From Anaerolineaceae bacterium (lineage in GTDB: Bacteria > Chloroflexota > Anaerolineae > Anaerolineales > Villigracilaceae): a stretch of DNA of 32,954 nt. The stretch's first letter is position 1; the number at the start of each line of letters is the position of its first letter. Under the pieces are notes generated by a model. It was not told the DNA's origin. It searched no databases and saw only the letters and a program-made list of their open reading frames with translations. The stretch is from NCBI GenBank assembly GCA_009885945.1, contig VFJR01000050.1:1-32954 (forward strand), read 5' to 3'. This document shows, piece after piece, positions 22,035 to 28,304 of the stretch. The translations under genes and the position numbers were made by a program.

Positions 22035-24029
22035 TTATTCCATCCCCATTACAAACTCTGTTGCTGTGGAGAAACGTTCCTCTGGTTTCTTCGCCATTGC
22101 TCGTTGAATTGCGTATCCTACTTGATGGGAAAGGTCGGGCAGAATATCGCATGCATCAGGGGGTGGTTGATTTAAATGGGCAATCAATAGTGCGCCAGGA
22201 TTATTATGTTTGAAAGGCATTTCGCCAGTCAGCATTTGATAAACCATTACACCGAGGGCGTAGATATCTGCTTTGCCATCCACATTGGCAGACTCTTGAA
22301 TTTGTTCGGGCGCCATGTAATCGAACGTGCCCAACATGCCGCCGGTCTTGGTCATGGCGGTATTGGATTGGACGATCTTCGCGATACCAAAATCGGTTAG
22401 GATCGCGCGGATGTTGTTTGTTGAAGTTGTATCCAGCAACACATTGGACGGTTTGATGTCGCGATGTACGAATCCCTGTGTGTGAGCATAATCCAAAGCG
22501 GAGGCGATTTGCTTTATCAACGGCAAAGCCTGTGACAAAGTCAGTTTGCCATTGGCTCGAATGAATTCGCTCAAGTCTTTGCCGGTGAGGTATTCCATCA
22601 CCATGTAGTGCCTGCCGTTGTTCTCGCCTGAATCAAACATGCGGACGATGTTGGGATGCTCCAGTTTGGAAACGATCTGTTCCTCACGCGTGAATCGTTT
22701 GCGGAAATCTTCTTCGGCGGCAAGATGGTCTGGCAGGATCTTGATGGCAACGGGTGTGTGGAGCGTGGGATGCGTGGACTTATACACTTCCGCCATGCCG
22801 CCGCGCCCGATCAGTTCGAGATCTTCATATACGCCGAAATTTGTTTGGCGAAGGACTTGTGTCATGCTGCCAGCCGCTAAATCGGGCGGAGTTTTCTGGT
22901 AATCGATCTGGATGTTGTAGAAGCGGCGATCCACGAAACGCTGTAAGCGTCGGCGTGTAGGATTGAATGATGTCCCAGCGATCATGGCTGTGATACCAAA
23001 AGCAATGATGAAGGATTGTCCCTGCACAAATAGTGAGACAAGAAATAAACTACCACCGAAAATTGCCGCAAGCAAAGCGCTAAGTGAGGCATAAACCAGT
23101 GAGCGGTTGATGATGAAATCAATATCCCACAGCCTATAACGAAGGATCGAAAAGCCCAGACTTACACCGACAAACATAACACTCAGATACCAAAGAGGGG
23201 AGTACGTCAGATTCCATATCACTGCGACATTTTCATTCCATGTCATAAAACCCCTATCAATAAGTAGATTAATTAGGAGTGGAATGATTTTCATCGTTGC
23301 AACCACGCTAGCACTTAACACCACCCATTTAATTTGCTGGGTTTGGACTAAATCTGAAGTGTGTCGGTAGCGATACGCAAGTGAATAGATGATGGATGCC
23401 ACAAACAAGACTGTTATTCCATCTGCCAATTGCCAGTATTTGTAGTACATATCGAGCGGCGTACCGGGGAAAAATGAGCTGCCAGCCTCACGTATTACCC
23501 ATAGAATGGCAGCCCAACGCAGCCAGCTCGGGACAAAGCGCCCATCAGGAAAGCGATACCATAGGATGAGAAGGCACGACCCGATAAAACTCATTTGATT
23601 TATGATTGGCGGCAAGGTTGAGTGAACAACCGCGGCATACTCGCGTATCCCTTGATCCAGGTTAAACGTACCTGCCATTACCAGCATCAACGAGAATAAA
23701 AGCCCAAACGGCTCATCCGATTTTTTCCAGAAAATCAATATCCCAGCCAGAATCCATGGTAATACTTCCACTATTATACCGATTGCAACATAGATGGCGT
23801 TAAAATTTCTCGTCAAGCCAAGTTGATGCAATGCTTGTTCGTATGCAACGCAACTGGTTTGATCTTCTTGTGGGAAAGTGTTACAAGGCAGACGCCAGCT
23901 TGTGTACAGTTTGCTGACACCCACCATAAGAATTACAACAGTCACAAGCGCAAGAATAATCCAGACGCCACGCGCGAGTAACAGCCAGTGACCCTTGATG
24001 CGGTAGGATGATGTGGTGGAAGAAGTCAT
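22035..24029 (-). CDS. Membrane sensor - Ser/Thr protein kinase fusion
   Basis: This 664-residue protein has an N-terminal half (1-380) with about ten hydrophobic segments and the block RYRLWDIDFIINRSLVYASLS, followed by PTRRRLQRFVDRRFYN. That layout is familiar from Chloroflexota and ComP-like histidine kinases. The C-terminal half is a complete Hanks-type kinase: G-loop GRGGMAEV (408-415), K430 in VAIK, HRD at 522-524, DFG at 546-548 and APE at 573-575. All catalytic residues are present. There is no PASTA or other outer sensor domain at the end. It should phosphorylate Ser/Thr targets in response to a membrane signal. A TAAAAT box nine bases before the ATG suggests a nearly leaderless mRNA. 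Confidence 0.9.
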   Translation of the reverse strand: MTSSTTSSYRIKGHWLLLARGVWIILALVTVVILMVGVSKLYTSWRLPCNTFPQEDQTSCVAYEQALHQLGLTRNFNAIYVAIGIIVEVLPWILAGILIFWKKSDEPFGLLFSLMLVMAGTFNLDQGIREYAAVVHSTLPPIINQMSFIGSCLLILWYRFPDGRFVPSWLRWAAILWVIREAGSSFFPGTPLDMYYKYWQLADGITVLFVASIIYSLAYRYRHTSDLVQTQQIKWVVLSASVVATMKIIPLLINLLIDRGFMTWNENVAVIWNLTYSPLWYLSVMFVGVSLGFSILRYRLWDIDFIINRSLVYASLSALLAAIFGGSLFLVSLFVQGQSFIIAFGITAMIAGTSFNPTRRRLQRFVDRRFYNIQIDYQKTPPDLAAGSMTQVLRQTNFGVYEDLELIGRGGMAEVYKSTHPTLHTPVAIKILPDHLAAEEDFRKRFTREEQIVSKLEHPNIVRMFDSGENNGRHYMVMEYLTGKDLSEFIRANGKLTLSQALPLIKQIASALDYAHTQGFVHRDIKPSNVLLDTTSTNNIRAILTDFGIAKIVQSNTAMTKTGGMLGTFDYMAPEQIQESANVDGKADIYALGVMVYQMLTGEMPFKHNNPGALLIAHLNQPPPDACDILPDLSHQVGYAIQRAMAKKPEERFSTATEFVMGME

Positions 24030-24038
24030 TGTGCGGTA

Positions 24039-24044
24039 ATTTTA
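24039..24044 (-). promoter_or_regulatory. Putative -10 box of the sensor kinase gene
   Basis: TAAAAT on the minus strand ends nine bases before the ATG at 24029, which leaves almost no leader and no ribosome site. No -35 was recognised; the call is by position and resemblance to other promoters in the window. Confidence 0.4.
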
Positions 24045-24081
24045 TTCTAATACGAGGTAATCTGGAATATGGGATGTATAA

Positions 24082-24119
24082 CAAAAACTCCCGCCGACGT
24101 TGCGAGTCAAGCGGGAGTC
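24082..24119 (-). terminator. Rho-independent terminator after the lipA fragment
   Basis: On the minus strand ACTCCCGC (24118-24111) pairs with GCGGGAGT (24094-24087) across a 16-base loop and is followed by TTTTTGTT. It stands directly after the stop of the lipA 3' fragment, where the terminator of an undisturbed lipA would be expected. Confidence 0.8.
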
Positions 24120-24127
24120 ACTAATTA

Positions 24128-24220
24128 TTATTTACTGATCACTGGCAACACTTCCCCATACAACTTGCGATGCACCACACTCAATGCGCGGACTTGCTCT
24201 GCGTTGTGATAGTAGGGCGA
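24128..24220 (-). pseudogene. Second copy of the lipA 3' end
   Basis: Positions 24153-24211 match 24721-24779 in the intact lipA at 53 of 59 bases. The frame reads [20 protein letters not shown] and continues to its own stop with a different tail (VLPVISK). Five codons differ, four synonymously (the exception is Ala to Asn). Upstream in this frame there are stops inside the VOC gene and no start codon, so it should not be translated. It is a remnant of a diverged lipA 3' end, followed by a good terminator. Confidence 0.85.
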
Positions 24221-24224
24221 TTTA

Positions 24225-24584
24225 CTATCCCATCGGAGTCATCAATTGAAAGTAGTTTCCATCCGGGTCAGCCAGGGTTGCGATCAAACCTTGTCCCATT
24301 TCACCAGGTTCCTTGATGACTACAGCGCCAATCGACTTGATTCTTTCAAATTCTTCTTTGACATCAGCGGTTTCAAAATTAAACATCACACGTCCGGCAT
24401 CCTTGGTGTTGCCGCTCATTTCGGAATGTTCCAAGATGCCTAGAAAGATACCCCCAACCTGCCATCCATGGAAGCCATGCTCATCATCAACCATGTCTGC
24501 GGGCTTTCCAATGACCTTTTCGTAGAAGGCAGATAATGCCTTGAATTGTTTCGTGCCGATCATGACTGAAGTTAGATTTAACAT
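24225..24584 (-). CDS. VOC-superfamily (glyoxalase/dioxygenase-fold) protein
   Basis: This 119-residue protein has the paired beta-alpha-beta-beta-beta modules of the vicinal-oxygen-chelate fold. Module one runs from MLNLTSVMIGTKQFKALSAFYEKVIG to about residue 58. Module two starts at RVMFNFETADV and ends with the typical ATLADPDGNYFQLMTP. Family members include glyoxalase I, fosfomycin and bleomycin resistance proteins and dioxygenases. The usual first-module metal His is not obvious here (the segment is VMIGTKQ), so metal-dependent catalysis is uncertain. The gene lies between intact lipA and the lipA 3' fragment, as if inserted. It has its own possible promoter. Confidence 0.85.
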   Translation of the reverse strand: MLNLTSVMIGTKQFKALSAFYEKVIGKPADMVDDEHGFHGWQVGGIFLGILEHSEMSGNTKDAGRVMFNFETADVKEEFERIKSIGAVVIKEPGEMGQGLIATLADPDGNYFQLMTPMG

Positions 24585-24606
24585 TTTGAGCGCATCCTTT
24601 TATTTC

Positions 24607-24636
24607 TAAATATGAAACGGTGATTGTCTGGGTCAA
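24607..24636 (-). promoter_or_regulatory. Possible promoter of the VOC gene
   Basis: On the minus strand TTGACC (24636-24631) and TATTTA (24612-24607) are 18 bases apart, 22 bases upstream of the start codon, with AAGGA between. A second possible -10, TATACT, lies further upstream near 24660. A separate promoter would fit a cargo gene inserted behind lipA. Confidence 0.4.
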
Positions 24637-24698
24637 GTGAACCAATTAACTTAGATAAGCAGTATAACTTTAAATGTTCTTCACAGCCGGGTGCATGC

Positions 24699-25649
24699 TT
24701 ATTGATTTTGATGGACAGACTCCCCATACAACTTGCGGTGCACCACACTCAACGCGCGCACCTGCTCTGCGGCGTGATACGAAGACCTCACCAACGGATT
24801 CGACTCGACCCATTGGAAGCCTATCTCTTTGCCGTACTCACGTAATTCTGCAAACTCTTCCATCGTGTAATATCTGTCCATTATCATGTGTTTCTTGCTC
24901 GGCTGTAAATATTGACCAATCGTCAATATATCCACGCCCCAACTGCGCTGGTCACGCATCACGGCTTTCACTTCATCCATTGTCTCGCCCAGCCCAAGCA
25001 TGATTCCAGATTTAGTTAATACTTCAGGGTCAAGTTTCTTTGCGTTTGATAATGTCGCCGCCGCCCAATCATAGTTATCTTGCGGCTGGACAGTTTTAAA
25101 TAAACGCGGCACGGTTTCAACATTGTGATTCAAAATCTCAGGACGCGCATCCATCACGATCTTCAATGCTTCTAAAGAACCTTTGAAATCAGGAATCAAC
25201 ACTTCAATGGAACAACCCGGCAACACTTCACGAATGCGCCTAATGACCATTGCGAAGATCGGCGCGCCGCCATCACGTCTTTCATCGCGGTTCACTGACG
25301 TAATGACCGCGTGTTTTAATTGCATGTCTTTCACAGCTTGCGCCACCCGCTCCGCTTCGCCCCAATCCATCAAGCCGGGCTTGCCGTGTTTGATATCGCA
25401 GAACGCGCAGGTGCGCGTGCATACATCACCGAGCATCAAAAATGTTGCAGTGCCGCTGCCCCAGCACTCGCCTAAGTTCGGGCACATCGCTTCTTCGCAA
25501 ACAGTGTGCAACGATTTCGAGCGCATCAACAATTGAATGCGTTCATAATTTTCGCCCGCAGGCGCGCGCACCTTGATCCAATCCGGGCGGCGCAATGGGC
25601 GCGCATCAGCTTCAGGGTTGACTCGGTCTCTCGTAGGGGTAGCAGGCAT
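24699..25649 (-). CDS. lipA: Lipoyl synthase
   Basis: This 316-residue radical SAM enzyme inserts two sulfurs into protein-bound octanoyl groups to form lipoyl cofactors. The auxiliary [4Fe-4S] cluster is bound by C51, C56 and C62 ([12 protein letters not shown]). The SAM-binding cluster is bound by C77, C81 and C84 (CTRTCAFC). The C-terminal RSSYHA (288-293) provides the conserved serine ligand. Length and all motifs match functional enzymes. AAGGA precedes the ATG by about five bases. No octanoyltransferase gene (lipB) is in the window. The last 60 bases are duplicated at 24153-24211, and the protein's final residues (SVHQNQ) differ from the duplicate's tail. Confidence 0.96.
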   Translation of the reverse strand: MPATPTRDRVNPEADARPLRRPDWIKVRAPAGENYERIQLLMRSKSLHTVCEEAMCPNLGECWGSGTATFLMLGDVCTRTCAFCDIKHGKPGLMDWGEAERVAQAVKDMQLKHAVITSVNRDERRDGGAPIFAMVIRRIREVLPGCSIEVLIPDFKGSLEALKIVMDARPEILNHNVETVPRLFKTVQPQDNYDWAAATLSNAKKLDPEVLTKSGIMLGLGETMDEVKAVMRDQRSWGVDILTIGQYLQPSKKHMIMDRYYTMEEFAELREYGKEIGFQWVESNPLVRSSYHAAEQVRALSVVHRKLYGESVHQNQ

Positions 25650-25685
25650 AGGTTCCTTTTTGATTCGTCATTTCATCCATAGCTG

Positions 25686-25756
25686 GTGGTTGAGCGATGT
25701 CCTGAGCTTGTCGAAGGGTAGCCGCGCCCTTGTTCTTCGCGGCGTATCGAAACCAC
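25686..25756. repeat. REP-like hairpin upstream of lipA
   Basis: The outer arms are GTGGTT (25686-25691) and AACCAC (25751-25756). The left half carries GTCCTGAGCTTGTCGAAGGG and the right half GGCGTATCGA. It belongs to the same family as the elements at 2655-2771 and 21324-21484. Confidence 0.8.
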
Positions 25757-25762
25757 TATACA

Positions 25763-25794
25763 GAAGCAATCTTCATATATGAGGAGATTGCTTC
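25763..25794. repeat. 10-bp perfect hairpin, second repeat family
   Basis: The arms GAAGCAATCT (25763-25772) and AGATTGCTTC (25785-25794) enclose 12 bases and are followed by CGGGCGAAAGGCAAGAACG and CCCTCGCAACGACATC. The layout resembles a dispersed bacterial repeat family (from memory). It lies between lipA and the nfeD stop and has no long T-run, so it is a poor terminator. Confidence 0.65.
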
Positions 25795-25826
25795 GGGCGA
25801 AAGGCAAGAACGCCCTCGCAACGACA

Positions 25827-27131
25827 TCATTTCTTTTTAACAATCAATCTCAATCCACGCACTTCAACAACTTCAATTGAATCCCCTTTACGAATCGATT
25901 CTGACTCGGGGGATTTTTCTGCGCTCCATAATTCACTTTCCACTTGAACCTGGCCCGCGTCATTCTCAAACATTTTAGCTGATCCTGTTTTCCCCAACAG
26001 ACTCTCACTCCCAGTTTGAATCCGTCCATGCTGGGCGCGTAATACGAAAATTAACATCGCAAAAAATAATCCGCCGATAAAGATGCCCATGCTAATAACC
26101 AACGGCACAGACACACGCTGAAATTGCGGCGTGCCCGGTGAATTGAACAAGACCAGCGCACCGATAATAAATGACGCAACTCCCGCAATGGTCAATGCGC
26201 CATGTGTGGGCGCTTTGATATCAAGGATGAATAATACAAAAGCAATGCCCATTAATACAATGCCAAACCAATTGACAGGCAGAACGCCGATGCCATAAGT
26301 AGCCAGTGCAATAAACACCGCGCCAGTAAAACCAGCAAACCACCCGCCCGGACTGGAAATCTCAATCAGAATAGCTTGCGCGCCGATCGCTAATAATAGA
26401 AAAACGATATTGGGGTTGGTCAAAAGCAAAAGAAAACTTTCAATAAAACTCATTGGCAAAGGCTGAACATCTGCATTTGAAGTATGCAATACGTGAGCGC
26501 CATCATCCATTTGCACAGTGAAGCCATCCAATACCTGTAATAAATCTTCGGTATCGTCAGCAATAAAATCAATTAACTTTGCCTTGAGCGCTTCATCGGC
26601 AGTTGCGGCTTTTGCATCATCGATCATGGATTCGGCTAATTGCAAAGCAGGTTTGCCGCGCGTCTCCACCAATGGGCGAATAGCCGCCTTGGTAATTTCT
26701 TTGGCTTTTGTTTCTGCGGTAGTGTTTAAGTTTTCTCCCGAAGTATCAATCGGGCTGGATGCGCCAATCGCCGTTTCGGGCGCCATCGCAGAAGCATGTC
26801 CCGCCATCGTGATCATTGCCCCGGCGCTGCCTGCAATGGCATTCTTAGGCGCAACATAAATGACCACCGGCACATCACTGGCACGAATTACTTGCATGAT
26901 CTCAAGCATAGTCGTGATGCTCCCGCCCGGGGTGTTCAATTCAACGATCAGCAATTCAGCGTTTTCCTGCTCTGCTGTTTCAACCCCGCGCTTGAAGTAT
27001 TCCAGCATTGGCGGCATGATCGCGCCTTCCGCCTTCATCACCAAGACCAGTGGTTGATTCGTTTGAGCTTGCACACCTGAAAAAAGAAAAACAGCAACCA
27101 GCGAGAAAAGTATTAATCGTAAATGTTTCAT
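25827..27131 (-). CDS. nfeD: NfeD-type membrane-bound serine protease
   Basis: This 434-residue protein has an N-terminal signal peptide (1-22, ending VQA-Q). A ClpP/SppA-like protease domain (about 28-215) has the nucleophile S102 in AIAGSAGAM and a likely catalytic Lys in the TKAKEITKAA stretch (K142 or K144). Four to five membrane segments lie between about 235 and 365, and a C-terminal OB-fold (about 370-434: LLGKTGSAK, GDSIEVVEVRGLRLIV) completes the long NfeD form. Relatives cleave stomatin-like partners; no stomatin gene is seen here. The ATG at 27131 is chosen because the signal peptide begins there. A perfect TATAAT lies seven bases upstream, so the mRNA is probably leaderless. Confidence 0.92.
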   Translation of the reverse strand: MKHLRLILFSLVAVFLFSGVQAQTNQPLVLVMKAEGAIMPPMLEYFKRGVETAEQENAELLIVELNTPGGSITTMLEIMQVIRASDVPVVIYVAPKNAIAGSAGAMITMAGHASAMAPETAIGASSPIDTSGENLNTTAETKAKEITKAAIRPLVETRGKPALQLAESMIDDAKAATADEALKAKLIDFIADDTEDLLQVLDGFTVQMDDGAHVLHTSNADVQPLPMSFIESFLLLLTNPNIVFLLLAIGAQAILIEISSPGGWFAGFTGAVFIALATYGIGVLPVNWFGIVLMGIAFVLFILDIKAPTHGALTIAGVASFIIGALVLFNSPGTPQFQRVSVPLVISMGIFIGGLFFAMLIFVLRAQHGRIQTGSESLLGKTGSAKMFENDAGQVQVESELWSAEKSPESESIRKGDSIEVVEVRGLRLIVKKK

Positions 27132-27138
27132 AACCAAG

Positions 27139-27144
27139 ATTATA
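27139..27144 (-). promoter_or_regulatory. -10 box of nfeD, leaderless configuration
   Basis: A perfect TATAAT on the minus strand ends seven bases before the ATG at 27131. The transcript should begin at or beside the start codon, leaving no room for a ribosome site. Confidence 0.6.
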
Positions 27145-27167
27145 AACGGGAAAAGAGATTCAAATGA

Positions 27168-27173
27168 TACAAT
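27168..27173 (+). promoter_or_regulatory. Putative -10 box of the lipoprotein gene
   Basis: TACAAT preceded by TGA forms an extended -10 on the plus strand, 33 bases before the ATG at 27207. The leader contains AAGGAAA as a normal ribosome site, unlike the leaderless genes nearby. Confidence 0.4.
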
Positions 27174-27206
27174 CGCTTTTAATCTAAAAAAACATCAAGG
27201 AAAAAA

Positions 27207-27689
27207 ATGAAACAGAAACTCATTATCACTATTTTGCTCGCCTTAATTTTCACATCCTGCACAGCCAAAGCCGCAGAAGCCCCCGCAACAGAAGCTGTTC
27301 AAATCAGCACCACCCCAGACCTGTGCGCACGCGAAAATATCACCGCAGAAATAACCAAGACAAACAAACTCATGCGCGCCTTCGATGATTATTCATCACT
27401 TGCATCCAGCACCCCCACCGACCAATTGGTCTCTATCATTCCCGCCATGCAAAGCATTCGCCGCGACACACAAGACCTGCAAGTGCCAACCTGCCTTGAT
27501 AGCTTAAAAAAAATACAACTCGCGCACATGAACACAGTCATCCAAGTCCTGCTCGCGTTCATGAGTCAGTCAAATAATACAGAAGCCCTCAACGCGGGTA
27601 TCCAACAGGCTCGCGAGCTTCATACGCAATACGATCTCGAGATAGCGCGCTTGCTCGGAATCACTCCCCAACCAGCCCCCACACCATAA
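27207..27689 (+). CDS. Small secreted lipoprotein of unknown function
   Basis: This 160-residue protein starts with the lipoprotein signal peptide MKQKLIITILLALIFTSC; the lipobox is FTSC with C18 as the lipidated residue. The rest is mostly helical (about 45-150), with two further cysteines (CARENIT near 40 and VPTCLDS near 96) that could pair outside the cell, and it ends with Pro-rich PQPAPTP. No family was recognised. It has a clear ribosome site (AAGGAA), is divergent from nfeD, and ends near a bidirectional terminator. Confidence 0.8.
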   Translation: MKQKLIITILLALIFTSCTAKAAEAPATEAVQISTTPDLCARENITAEITKTNKLMRAFDDYSSLASSTPTDQLVSIIPAMQSIRRDTQDLQVPTCLDSLKKIQLAHMNTVIQVLLAFMSQSNNTEALNAGIQQARELHTQYDLEIARLLGITPQPAPTP

Positions 27690-27707
27690 ATAAAGGCAGT
27701 CGGAACG

Positions 27708-27732
27708 TAGAGCGAGATAATATCTCGCTCTA
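27708..27732. repeat. 25-bp near-perfect palindrome
   Basis: TAGAGCGAGATA (27708-27719) and its exact reverse complement (27721-27732) are separated by one base. It has no T-run and precedes the true terminator at 27751-27785. A dispersed repeat or a cruciform-type protein site are both possible. Confidence 0.7.
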
Positions 27733-27750
27733 ACAACCTATTCCCAAAAT

Positions 27751-27785
27751 AAAAAGCCGACCATTATCGAATGGTCGGCTTTTTT
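27751..27785. terminator. Bidirectional rho-independent terminator
   Basis: AGCCGACCAT (27755-27764) pairs with ATGGTCGGCT (27771-27780) around six bases, flanked by an A-run and a T-run. It separates the convergent lipoprotein gene and the exopolysaccharide operon and can end both transcripts. Confidence 0.92.
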
Positions 27786-27804
27786 GATTCTTACACCATG
27801 CGCT

Positions 27805-28284
27805 TCACGCCACGCTTTGAGCTGATTCTGCTATCCGATAAATATTCGCACACCCAGCCCGAATCATCGCCACCAAATCGTGAATGATCTCCCGCGCTTC
27901 ACTGCGCGCACTGGCAGGGTCAGGGATGTCATAATCCATTCCATCTAATACTTTCGAGATCAAATGGATTTTCTTGCGCGCAAAAGGGAACTCAACTTGC
28001 AGCGATTCTCTATGCCCTTGCTCCATGACAAGAATAATATCTGAATCAGCCAGCATCTTGGCATCCACCATGCGTGTCACATGCCCATCAATATTAACAT
28101 CGAACGAGCGAGCCAATTCCAGCGCATCGCGAGGCGCGTTTCTGCCGGTAGTTGTCCACGTACCTGCGCTTTGCACATCCCATTGAGCAGCGCGCCCATC
28201 GCGCAGTAATTGTCTGCGAAACGCTTCCGCCGCAATAGGAGAACGATATTGATTGCCTGTACATACAAATAAAATGTTATTCAT
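27805..28284 (-). CDS. Low-molecular-weight protein tyrosine phosphatase
   Basis: This 159-residue protein has the P-loop C8-TGNQY-R14-S15 at the N-terminus and the general-acid DIPDP loop near residue 120, which together define the LMW-PTP family. It lies directly downstream of the Wzz/BY-kinase gene, mirroring the Wzb-Wzc pairing in capsule operons, so its likely substrate is the tyrosine-rich tail of that kinase. Dephosphorylation would reset the polymerisation cycle. The ATG at 28284 is chosen over a GTG nine bases upstream because the catalytic motif is then at the usual distance from the start. It is the last gene of the operon before the terminator at 27751-27785. Confidence 0.93.
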   Translation of the reverse strand: MNNILFVCTGNQYRSPIAAEAFRRQLLRDGRAAQWDVQSAGTWTTTGRNAPRDALELARSFDVNIDGHVTRMVDAKMLADSDIILVMEQGHRESLQVEFPFARKKIHLISKVLDGMDYDIPDPASARSEAREIIHDLVAMIRAGCANIYRIAESAQSVA

Positions 28285-28304
28285 AGTTTTCACTTACCTT
28301 AATT

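Noticed and set aside
25763-25794. The 10-bp hairpin as the lipA or nfeD terminator
   Set aside because: It lies upstream of both lipA and the nfeD stop in minus-strand terms, beyond nfeD's 3' end but without a T-run, and resembles a dispersed repeat.
26518-26859. A 113-codon plus-strand open frame
   Set aside because: It is antisense to the protease domain of nfeD, which is complete.
27708-27732. The 25-bp palindrome as the terminator of the lipoprotein gene
   Set aside because: It has no T-run and a one-base loop; the hairpin at 27751-27785 is the proper terminator.
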